A DNA stretch of 64,000 nt from Akkermansia muciniphila. GTDB taxonomy: Bacteria; Verrucomicrobiota; Verrucomicrobiia; Verrucomicrobiales; Akkermansiaceae. Position numbers and translations under genes: made by a program. Below are positions 1 to 7,458 of the stretch, in pieces. The stretch covers positions 1,426,001 to 1,490,000 of the forward strand of contig NZ_CP114598.1 of NCBI RefSeq assembly GCF_030848305.1, in the 5' to 3' direction. The notes below the pieces were generated by a model. It saw nothing but the letters and a program-made list of their open reading frames with translations. It did not search any database and had not been told where the DNA came from. How positions within the stretch are numbered: the stretch's first letter is position 1; each line of letters begins with the position of its first letter.

Positions 1-2
1 CG

Positions 3-152
3 ACTGGCGTGGAAAATAAGAATAATGTTTACAGGCTGGAATTGAAGAAGTACAGAACCAACCTTGATTCCTATACTCTGAAGGCAGAAGTTAGCGGTGT
101 TTCTCAAGGTGCTTCCAAAGGAGAAATGATGTTGAAAAGGCCGGTGAATTAA
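3..152 (+). CDS. C-terminal end of an unidentified protein (partial)
   Basis: The window opens inside a plus-strand reading frame of 49 codons that closes with TAA at 150-152. The visible tail is hydrophilic and alternates charged and hydrophobic residues (RLELKKYRTNLDSYTLKAEV is a stretch of it), as in a beta-rich domain. I recognise no family motif and there is too little to assign a function. The start lies outside the window. That it is coding is inferred from the open frame reaching the window edge. Confidence 0.5.
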   Translation, partial: TGVENKNNVYRLELKKYRTNLDSYTLKAEVSGVSQGASKGEMMLKRPVN

Positions 153-258
153 GAAGCGGGCAAATTGTTGCGGAAAGGAGAGGCAAGGCGGTTATACGTG
201 TGGGTTCTGCCGTTTTCTGTCTTCCGTTTTTTCCGGAATCAGTTTGTTCACCTTGCCG

Positions 259-293
259 AAAAAAGGGAGAAGAGGAATTCCCTCTTCTCCCTT
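259..293 (-). terminator. Rho-independent terminator (minus strand)
   Basis: A perfect 13-bp inverted repeat (263-275 with 281-293, 5-nt loop) is followed, in the minus-strand direction, by a run of six T (plus-strand A at 259-264). It would end transcripts coming from the OPT transporter gene and the PEP-CTERM remnant. The stem could also stop plus-strand transcription from the gene ending at 152, but there is no T-run on that side. Confidence 0.85.
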
Positions 294-316
294 GAAAGAT
301 GGCTTGATGGTGAAAT

Positions 317-597
317 TTATCGGCGGCGGCGCAATAATAGAGCTCCTAGGCCGAGCAATCCCAGTGTAGCGGTTGCCGGTTCCGCTGGGCAGGACGACGG
401 TATTATGGGACATGGAGAGGGAGGCGGAGACGGCATGATTTCTGTAAGCCGCCATATTCTCTGTGTCGGCCGTCAGGGTCAGGTCTTCCCAAGCGGTATT
501 GGTAGTGGTCATGATGGGGGAAGCCATAGGGTCGCAAAACCGAAGTAGTTGCTGCCTGCGCTGCTGGCTGGAATTTTCTGAGGGAGAACGTTTCCGT
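317..597 (-). pseudogene. Frameshifted C-terminal remnant of a PEP-CTERM surface protein
   Basis: Three pieces of one protein C-terminus appear in three successive frames on the minus strand. About 597-515 reads a segment containing SSAGSNYFGFATL; about 527-395 reads one containing AWEDLTLTADTENMAAYRNH; and 317-391 reads PAEPATATLGLLGLGALLL followed by four Arg and TAA. The last piece is a PEP-CTERM sorting signal (PxEP motif, hydrophobic helix, basic end), which an exosortase recognises. At least two frame changes are needed to join the pieces. The remnant starts immediately after the OPT transporter stop codon, so its N-terminal part is gone. Sequencing error could explain the shifts but not the missing N-terminus. 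Confidence 0.7.
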
Positions 598-2466
598 TCA
601 GTGTGCCGCCTGGTAAATGCTGAACATCAGAATGGCCATTCCCGTGAGGGCTGCCCCTGCAATGATGCCGGAGGCGGAGGGAATTTTATATTCCCGTGAT
701 TTGTCCTTGAAAAGACGGTCCGCAGTCCAGCCGAGCACAGCCCCTGCAAAGAAGAGGAAGGAATCATTCCACTGGATGGCCCAGGCCAGACCGAAGCCGA
801 TGGGAGTGGGGAGCCATTTTCCTGTCCGGGGAAGATAGCGGGGGATAAGTACCAGAATGAGCCCGAGAATGCCGCCTGCGATGATGGAAAGGACCTTGAT
901 GCTATGCAAATGGCTGAATCCCATGCCCAGCGCTTCCGCCGTGGCTGCCCATGTTCTGGCTCCCGGGGCATTGAAAGACTGGAGAGCGTTCGCATCCGGA
1001 ACCATGGAGCGGAAGGCCAGCACGGAAACGAGGGTCCCCAGAAAAATTCCGGAAAACTGGGCGATAAATTGTTTGCGGGGGTTGGCTCCCAGCAGGTAGC
1101 CTACTTTGAGGTCTACGAGCAGGTCTGCCGAGGAACTGGACGCTCCGGAAGTGATGTTGGCCGCCATCAGGTTGGCCGTTACATGCCCAGGTGCAATCCC
1201 TCCGAAGATGAGCTGGGTAACTTTTCCCATGGCTCCGGTGGGTGTAATATTGGCTTCTCCGGTGATTCGGCATACGACCAGCGCCAGGAAGAAAGATATG
1301 ACTACTGCGATGCAGCTCATCCAGTACGGAACGTCAAAGGATGCATGAGCCAGATAGCCGAGAGCCGCCAGGGAGATAAGCTGGCCTGCCAGGAACCAGC
1401 TCATGGGCGTTTCTATTTTTTCCACATCCGTCAATTCACGTTTTTTGCTCAGGGAGAACATGGCCCCCAGGGAAGAAAAGGAACGAACAATACTTTTCCA
1501 TTGGAACAGGAAGGCCACAATGCTGGCGACGACCATGCAGGCGGTTCCTCCCCACAAGGTCCAGCTTACGCTTTCCCGATAGCCTGCTCCCGCAGGAAGC
1601 AGTTCCTGGCTTTCCAGCCACGGTACGTAAAGGGCCCAGCAAACAGTCCCTCCGATGAAGAGACTGAGGGATGTTTTCATGCCTATCAGAGCTCCCGCGC
1701 CCACGAACATGAGATCCCATTTGAAGAAGATAGTACGCTGGTACCAGTTGCCGAAGATATGTTGCTGGACCACTCCAAGCCATCGTTCTCCCCCTGCAGC
1801 CATGGCGATGGCGTTGGCGGCGGAGAAAAGGGCGGAGTAAAGAAGGGCCTTGGCCTGTCCTGCCGCCTTTTTGCCTTCCGAATAGAGAACCTTGAGAGTT
1901 TCCGCCGTGGCAATGCTGTCCGGGAATCTGATTTGTTCAATGTTGATCATTTGGCGTTTCATTGGAATGGCCATGGTGACGCCCAGTACGGCAATGAAAA
2001 ATATCCAGGCAAAGGTGGTGCCAAGAGGCATGTGCTGTCCTGTCAACAGAAGCAGGGCTGCTACGGCGGAAGTGAGGGTTCCTCCTGTAGAATAGCCTGC
2101 GGAGCTGGCGGCGGACTGCATGCATGTGTTTTCCAGAATAGTCATGGGGGATTTGGAGATGCCCAGGCGCACAAAGGCGTTCCAGAGGGCAAAAGAGATA
2201 ACTCCCGCCGTCAGAGCTACCCCAAAGGACCATCCCATTTTAAGGTTGGCATACAGATTAGTGAGGGAAAGGATGGAGCCGAGGAGCATGCCGACGATGA
2301 CGGCTCTCCAGGTAAGCTGCTTCATTCTGTCTCCGGAACCCAGGTAGACTTGATCGTACCATTGCTGTTCTACTTCATCCGGAGTGCCTTGGAATCCCTC
2401 CAGAGGCAGTGGTTTTTCCAGACAGGAGGGGAGAGAGCTGGGCGACTGGGGAGACGTGGATGACAT
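598..2466 (-). CDS. OPT-family oligopeptide transporter
   Basis: A 622-residue polytopic membrane protein of the OPT (oligopeptide transporter) family, which imports small peptides or, in some members, metal chelates by proton symport. About 50 hydrophilic N-terminal residues precede the first membrane helix (about 54-75), and many further helices run to the C-terminus. The segment ITGEANITPTGAMGKVTQ at 401-418 is the family's typical conserved loop. It is transcribed divergently from pyrF, with about 110 bp between the start codons. A strong terminator lies past the downstream PEP-CTERM remnant. The family call is secure; the substrate cannot be told from sequence. Confidence 0.9.
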   Translation of the reverse strand: MSSTSPQSPSSLPSCLEKPLPLEGFQGTPDEVEQQWYDQVYLGSGDRMKQLTWRAVIVGMLLGSILSLTNLYANLKMGWSFGVALTAGVISFALWNAFVRLGISKSPMTILENTCMQSAASSAGYSTGGTLTSAVAALLLLTGQHMPLGTTFAWIFFIAVLGVTMAIPMKRQMINIEQIRFPDSIATAETLKVLYSEGKKAAGQAKALLYSALFSAANAIAMAAGGERWLGVVQQHIFGNWYQRTIFFKWDLMFVGAGALIGMKTSLSLFIGGTVCWALYVPWLESQELLPAGAGYRESVSWTLWGGTACMVVASIVAFLFQWKSIVRSFSSLGAMFSLSKKRELTDVEKIETPMSWFLAGQLISLAALGYLAHASFDVPYWMSCIAVVISFFLALVVCRITGEANITPTGAMGKVTQLIFGGIAPGHVTANLMAANITSGASSSSADLLVDLKVGYLLGANPRKQFIAQFSGIFLGTLVSVLAFRSMVPDANALQSFNAPGARTWAATAEALGMGFSHLHSIKVLSIIAGGILGLILVLIPRYLPRTGKWLPTPIGFGLAWAIQWNDSFLFFAGAVLGWTADRLFKDKSREYKIPSASGIIAGAALTGMAILMFSIYQAAH

Positions 2467-2586
2467 ATGATCTATAAAATACCATTTACGGCCGTGGCGG
2501 AAAAGTCGTATCTGTCTTTCCTTGCTTTCGGAGCATCCTCCGCTTGGGACTTGCCTGCCTGTGACGGCCGTGGTTTAATGGACGTC

Positions 2587-3372
2587 ATGAGCCAATCTTT
2601 TACGGATAAACTTGCCGCCCGCATTAAGGAGACCGGTTCCGCCTTGTGCGTCGGGTTGGATCCGCGCCCCGGCATGGATGATTTGGAGGCGATTCCTGCG
2701 CTGTTGCGGAAGGTTGTGGAGGAAACCGCCCCGTATGCGGCGGCGTTTAAGCCGAATATTGCCTATTTTGAAGCCATGGGGCTGCGGGGACTGGAAATAC
2801 TTGAGGATTTACTTCCGGATATGCCTGAGGATGTTCCGGTGGTACTGGATGCCAAGCGTGGAGATATTGGAGAGACTCAGAAGTATTATGCGCGTGCTTA
2901 TTTTGAACGCCTGGGCGTGGACGCTGTGACGTTGAGCCCCTTTATGGGATATGATACGCTGGAGCCTTTTCTGGATTATGAAGGTAAAGGTATTTACCTG
3001 CTGGCGGTTACTTCCAATCCCGGTTCTGCGGATGTGGAACGGCAGGAACTGGCAGGGGGCCGCAGGGTTTTTGAACTGGTGGGAGACATGGTGCTCCGCT
3101 CTGTCCGGGAAGGATGTAAAACTTCCGTAGGCATGGTGGTTGGGTTGACCAATGCGGATTCCAGTATTTTGGAGCGTATTCCGGATGCTCCTTTGCTCAT
3201 TCCCGGTCTGGGAGCTCAAGGCGGCGATCTTTCCTGCCTGAGTGGCTCCGGTCATGTGGCTCCTCCCCTGATTAACGTCTCTCGAGGCATCATGTACCAG
3301 AATCCGGAATTGGGTTTTGCAGAGAAGGCCGCCGGATTTGCGCAGCGCATTCGGGAAGCATTGAATTATTGA
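2587..3372 (+). CDS. pyrF: Orotidine 5'-phosphate decarboxylase (PyrF)
   Basis: Catalyses the last step of UMP synthesis, decarboxylating OMP. From the chosen start the protein has 261 residues. It shows CVGLDPRP (about 21-28), FKPNIAYFE (54-62), and DAKRGDIGET (88-97) with the catalytic Lys/Asp of the long-form (type 2) enzymes. The frame is open back to 2467, but the first 40 codons do not resemble the family. ATG at 2578 or 2587 fits the usual N-terminus (MSQSFTDKLAARIKETGS); neither has a clear Shine-Dalgarno. It is divergent from the OPT transporter. The other pyrimidine genes in the window, carB and carA, are 30 kb away. Confidence 0.93.
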   Translation: MSQSFTDKLAARIKETGSALCVGLDPRPGMDDLEAIPALLRKVVEETAPYAAAFKPNIAYFEAMGLRGLEILEDLLPDMPEDVPVVLDAKRGDIGETQKYYARAYFERLGVDAVTLSPFMGYDTLEPFLDYEGKGIYLLAVTSNPGSADVERQELAGGRRVFELVGDMVLRSVREGCKTSVGMVVGLTNADSSILERIPDAPLLIPGLGAQGGDLSCLSGSGHVAPPLINVSRGIMYQNPELGFAEKAAGFAQRIREALNY

Positions 3373-3494
3373 TGTTCACGTATTTTTTGCAAATCACAAA
3401 ACGATAACGGCCTGCTTATGGCTATGCATGCGCTTGTCAAAGGGAGAGGGCTGGTATATTGAACAGGTGTTCCCCCGTTCCCTGCCCGTTTTTT

Positions 3495-4268
3495 ATGGAT
3501 GAAAAGCCTGGAATTGTAAAATTCACTCCCCATTCCACTTCCAGATCCGCAGTATTGATTGCGATGGCTGTGGCAGTGGGCGTGCAGGTAGCTTTGTGTG
3601 CCGTGCTTGTAGCCATACATTTGCAGGATATGTGGTTTCCCTCCGTCCAGGGCGGGGAGGTGGAAATGACGTTTGTGTCTCCGTCCAAAGAAGCCCCTCA
3701 GGAGCAGGAAGAGGTTCAGCCTGTATCTGTTGTTCCTGTTGCACCTCCTTCAACAGTCAGCCCCGTTCCGGAAATTGCATCAGATGAAGACCTGCTGGCG
3801 ATCAAGCTGCCGGAAAATGAAGATTGTTCCAAAATGAAGGATTTTCTTTTGGATGAGGCTTCTTCGGAACTCTTGCCGGAAGAACTCGCCGTCATGCGGA
3901 TTTCCATGAATGAGGTAAAGCGCAGGCAACCCGTGAAGAGCCCGGAGGTATCCCCGCCGGGGCGTCCAGACCCGGAGCAGAATATTTCCCCTGATAAAAA
4001 GGTGCGTTATAAACATGCTCCGTCCTTGCCCAATTCCGTCAATTCTTCTAAAGTCGGGAAGGTGAATGCCGTGGTGAAAGTGGTGGTTGGAGTGAATTCC
4101 CGAGGGGAACCTTCATCCGTCAATCTTCTTCAGTCAACGGGGAATGCGGAATTGGACCGCCTTTTCATGCGTTGGGTGAGAGAGAATTGGACTTTTTATC
4201 CGGCGGAAAAGGACGGAGTGCCCATTGCTTCCAAGGTGGTGGTGCCCGTCAGGCTGAATATAGATTAA
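3495..4268 (+). CDS. TonB-like energy transducer protein
   Basis: A 257-residue protein with the TonB plan: a short cytoplasmic N-terminus, one membrane helix (about 17-40), a Pro/Glu/Val-rich periplasmic stretch, and a C-terminal domain of about 80 residues with the typical pattern (KVNAVVKVVVGVNSRGEPSS, then LDRLFMRWVRENWTFYPA). TonB proteins pass proton-motive force from ExbB/ExbD to outer-membrane receptors. The exbB/exbD pair of this window lies 14 kb away, so a partnership is only a guess. I chose ATG 3495 because the 12 residues before it do not look like part of the protein. It ends 22 bp before the pyrophosphatase gene. Confidence 0.75.
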   Translation: MDEKPGIVKFTPHSTSRSAVLIAMAVAVGVQVALCAVLVAIHLQDMWFPSVQGGEVEMTFVSPSKEAPQEQEEVQPVSVVPVAPPSTVSPVPEIASDEDLLAIKLPENEDCSKMKDFLLDEASSELLPEELAVMRISMNEVKRRQPVKSPEVSPPGRPDPEQNISPDKKVRYKHAPSLPNSVNSSKVGKVNAVVKVVVGVNSRGEPSSVNLLQSTGNAELDRLFMRWVRENWTFYPAEKDGVPIASKVVVPVRLNID

Positions 4269-4290
4269 CCTGTGCAAGGAAAAAAGAAAG

Positions 4291-5982
4291 ATGCTTCCGG
4301 AGAAGACAGAGAATAGGCCCGTTTATGTGATCGGCCACCAGAACCCGGACACGGATGCTATTTGTTCAGCCATAGGGAACGCGGAGTTTTTAAGAACTCA
4401 TGGCGAACCTGACGCGGTTGCCGCCAGATGCGGGGAGATGACGCTGAGAACATCCTGGGTGCTGGAAAAGGCAGGAGTGCCGGAGCCGATACTGATTCAT
4501 GACGTGACGCCCACCGCCGGAACAATCTGCCGTCGTGATGTGATTAGCGTAAGCCCGGACGATACATTCCTGACGGCGTATCGAAGGATGACGGAGAATT
4601 CTCTGCAAACCATACCGGTAATTGACGCTGATCACAATCTTCACGGCCTGTTGCGTTATTTTGATTTGTTGAGCCTGCTCATGCCTTTGAATATGACGGA
4701 GATGAATGTTCGCTCCGTCTTTTCCAGCCTGAGCAATATTGCCACCACCATTGACGGCAAATGTCTGACCGGGGAATCCTTGAGCGAGGAAGAAACGCAG
4801 AATATCCTGCTGGTAGGAGCTTCCAGTGAACCCAGTGTCCGGACAAGGCTCGCAAATTACAGGAGAAAAGGGATGGTCCGGGATCTGATCGTTATTTGCG
4901 GAGACCGTCCGAATGTGCAACTATATGCGGTGGAACATGGCGTACGCGCTTTGGTGACCACGTCTGGCGCGTTCCCTTCCCTGGACATTATTGAGACGGC
5001 CCAGACGACGGGAACATGTATTTTAAGCACTCCGTGGGATACGGCCAGTGTTGGTCAGTTGATCCGTTGTTCTCGGAAGGTGAGGGAACAGGTTCAGAAG
5101 GATTATACAGTTTTTCCGGAAAATATGCTGTTGCCCGAGTTGAGGCAGGCTGCCGTGAAGCGCAAACAGACATTGTTTCCTGTGATGAGCCTCAAGACGG
5201 ACAAGATCATTGGTGTTCTGAGCAAGACGGATTTGGTGGATCCGCCCCGTACGCGCGTGGCTTTGGTGGATCACAATGAATTTTCACAGGCCGTCAAGGG
5301 AGTGGAGGAGGCGGAAATTGTGGAGGTAATGGATCACCATCGTTTGGGCACCCAGCTTTCTACGCGTGATCCCATCCGTTTTCTGAATGAACCCGTAGGT
5401 TCTACATCTACTTTGGTGGCGCGCAGGTTTTACCATCGTAATGTGGAGCCTTCCCAGGCTGTAGCGGTTTGCCTTTGCGCGGGGATTCTTTCAGATACCT
5501 TGAATTTGACGTCTCCTACGGCGGCACGGGCGGATAGGGAAATGTTGGAATGGCTGACAGGTATCGCCAAAATAGATGCCAAGCAGTTTACAGAGGAGTT
5601 TTTTGCCACTGGTTCTCTGTTGCGTTCCAAAACCGAACCTTCCGTTATTATTCAGGCGGACAGGAAGACTTTTACGGAGTACGGCTACAAGATCAGTATT
5701 TCCCAGATTGAGGAAATTGGCATGTTTGGCCTGGAAGAGGTTCAGGAAGGTTTAGTGAGGGAGCTTTGGAAGCTGGTGGAGAAGGAGGGGCTGAAGCTTG
5801 CCTGCCTTTTGGTTACGGATATTGTCACCCATGATTCTATGTTGCTGGCCGTCGGGGATGAAGACGCTTTGGAAAATATTGAGTACGAGCGGCTTGGTCC
5901 TAATCTATTTTCCGCCACTGATGTAGTAAGCCGGAAGAAGCAGCTTTTCCCTGCCATTTCCCGTGCATTAAAAACGTTGTAG
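4291..5982 (+). CDS. ppaC: Family II Mn-dependent inorganic pyrophosphatase with CBS and DRTGG domains
   Basis: A 563-residue DHH-family pyrophosphatase that hydrolyses PPi to phosphate. Catalytic metal-binding motifs are GHQNPDTDAI (15-24), DHN (327-329) and DHH (348-350); a DHHA2 domain follows to the end. Between motif 1 and DHN lies an insertion of roughly 250 residues that holds paired CBS modules (first near 85-130) split by a DRTGG-like segment. This is the regulatory arrangement known from adenine-nucleotide-controlled bacterial PPases. The length matches that long form rather than the plain form of about 310 residues. It sits just downstream of the TonB-like gene on the same strand. 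Confidence 0.92.
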   Translation: MLPEKTENRPVYVIGHQNPDTDAICSAIGNAEFLRTHGEPDAVAARCGEMTLRTSWVLEKAGVPEPILIHDVTPTAGTICRRDVISVSPDDTFLTAYRRMTENSLQTIPVIDADHNLHGLLRYFDLLSLLMPLNMTEMNVRSVFSSLSNIATTIDGKCLTGESLSEEETQNILLVGASSEPSVRTRLANYRRKGMVRDLIVICGDRPNVQLYAVEHGVRALVTTSGAFPSLDIIETAQTTGTCILSTPWDTASVGQLIRCSRKVREQVQKDYTVFPENMLLPELRQAAVKRKQTLFPVMSLKTDKIIGVLSKTDLVDPPRTRVALVDHNEFSQAVKGVEEAEIVEVMDHHRLGTQLSTRDPIRFLNEPVGSTSTLVARRFYHRNVEPSQAVAVCLCAGILSDTLNLTSPTAARADREMLEWLTGIAKIDAKQFTEEFFATGSLLRSKTEPSVIIQADRKTFTEYGYKISISQIEEIGMFGLEEVQEGLVRELWKLVEKEGLKLACLLVTDIVTHDSMLLAVGDEDALENIEYERLGPNLFSATDVVSRKKQLFPAISRALKTL

Positions 5983-6061
5983 ATGCCGAGAATCTTTGAT
6001 TTTTAAAGGCAAAATCTTTCCTGCAGAGGAGGGCCGGCGTTGCTGCGCAGTAAAGGATAGC

Positions 6062-7102
6062 TCAGGGGATTGCGATGTCTGCCACGATGGACCGGCGAAT
6101 AGTATCCGGTATCAGCACAGTACTGGCTCTTTCAGGTTTAAGCGGCGGTGTGCAAAAAACTCGGTCCAGGCGCAATAGAGGGAATCTGACAGGCTGCGTA
6201 GCTCCATAACCGGCGCCTTTCAGTTTGAAACAATCCTGAAAGTCGGAACTGAATTTGGAAAAAATGGGGGATTGAGGGGCGGCGCTGAAGTTTCCGGCCA
6301 TGATAATGGGAAGTTCTCCATGTTGGGTTCCTACTTCCTTCAGGGTGTCAAACAGGTATTGAAGTTGTTTGCGGTGGATGAACCGGAGTGTATGGAAATA
6401 TTTCCAGCAGGCAGGGGCGTACAGGTCGAACCGATGTTCAAAAGGTTCCAGACTGATGTTGATGAGCCGAATTGCCAGGGAGGAATTTTCCGGTATCCAG
6501 TCTACAATCAAACCGGCTGTGTCCGTGATGTTCTGGGCCGGACCAATCTGACCGTGCCTCACGATAATGGCGCAACTTCCTATTTGCTTGATATAAGAGG
6601 TTCTACCGAAAATACTGTAGGCAAATTTGAGCGTTCGGTTATAATTGCTGCAGCCTTGGACGAAAATAACGTCTGCACGGAGTTTGGATATTTGTTCAAT
6701 GGGAGGAGGTTCCTCACTCCTCTCGTACAAGGTAAGAACCCTGATTTGCTTGGCGTTCGGAGCCAGAGGCATCTTGTAGTACTCCATTCCGGTTCTGGAA
6801 ATGGGAGGGAGAAAGTCTGTAATGACGATGCCGTACGCAAACCAGACGGTGATGCCAAGCAGACCGATCCGGGAACCGAAGACCAGCCATGCAATGAGCG
6901 CCGGAAAGGAGAAAATGAGGCAGCAAGCCCATATGGGCAGTGACGTTGCAAATGCCATCGTGTCCGAACCGGTCCAGAAGATGGTGACGACGATGACCCA
7001 CAGGCACAGAGAGACACCGCCCAACGCTATTCCCAAGTGGTTGACTCCGGATAGCGTTGGTTGAGGTTCCTCCAGATGTTTGCGTCTTCTGAGTCGATGC
7101 AC
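6062..7102 (-). CDS. Membrane-anchored exonuclease/endonuclease/phosphatase-fold protein, catalytic residues missing
   Basis: 346 residues: basic N-terminus, three closely packed membrane helices (about 24-44, 52-76, 79-98), then a soluble domain of the EEP (DNase I/sphingomyelinase-like) superfamily. The fold's landmarks align but the active-site residues do not. The usual QE after the first strand is VQG (Glu replaced by Gly150), GDFN is GNFS (270-273), and the terminal SDH is replaced near 335-338 (IRRS before IVADI). RLDRVF (311-316) is kept. The known EEP mechanism needs these acidic and His residues, so I infer a non-catalytic protein. It lies 12 bp after ybaB, at the end of the dnaX-ybaB group. 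Confidence 0.65.
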   Translation of the reverse strand: MHRLRRRKHLEEPQPTLSGVNHLGIALGGVSLCLWVIVVTIFWTGSDTMAFATSLPIWACCLIFSFPALIAWLVFGSRIGLLGITVWFAYGIVITDFLPPISRTGMEYYKMPLAPNAKQIRVLTLYERSEEPPPIEQISKLRADVIFVQGCSNYNRTLKFAYSIFGRTSYIKQIGSCAIIVRHGQIGPAQNITDTAGLIVDWIPENSSLAIRLINISLEPFEHRFDLYAPACWKYFHTLRFIHRKQLQYLFDTLKEVGTQHGELPIIMAGNFSAAPQSPIFSKFSSDFQDCFKLKGAGYGATQPVRFPLLRLDRVFCTPPLKPERASTVLIPDTIRRSIVADIAIP

Positions 7103-7114
7103 TGAGGTGACAGA

Positions 7115-7429
7115 TTAAAAGCCCATGCCGGGAGGGAGATCCAGGCCTCCTGTCAGTTTTTTCATTTCCGTCGCTGCTGTTTCCTTGCCCTTGGCAATAG
7201 CGGCATTGATGGTTTGAAGGAGCAGATCCTGAAGGAATTCAGAATCGGACGGGTCAATGATGGAAGGATCAATGAGCAGTTCCGTGAGGTTTCCGTCGCA
7301 GGTGGCGGTTACTTTCAATTTCCCGCCCGCCCCTTCCGTTGTAACGGTTTGCGAGGCGAGTTTTTCTTGGGCAGCTGCAAGTCCGGCCTGCATCTGCTGA
7401 ACCTGCTTCATCATTTTCATTATGTTCAT
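7115..7429 (-). CDS. ybaB: YbaB/EbfC nucleoid-associated protein
   Basis: 104 residues, the usual length of this small dimeric DNA-binding family. The Met-rich helical N-terminus (MNIMKMMKQVQQMQAGLAAA), the central strand segment (GGKLKVTATCDGNLTELLID) and the C-terminal helix with the Gly/Leu/Pro tail ending PPGMGF are typical. It is 29 bp downstream of dnaX, the classic dnaX-ybaB order of many bacteria. The usual recR is absent; an inactive EEP-fold protein gene follows instead. Confidence 0.95.
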   Translation of the reverse strand: MNIMKMMKQVQQMQAGLAAAQEKLASQTVTTEGAGGKLKVTATCDGNLTELLIDPSIIDPSDSEFLQDLLLQTINAAIAKGKETAATEMKKLTGGLDLPPGMGF

Positions 7430-7458
7430 GGTCGTTGTATCTGGGTGAATGAGTTGGC

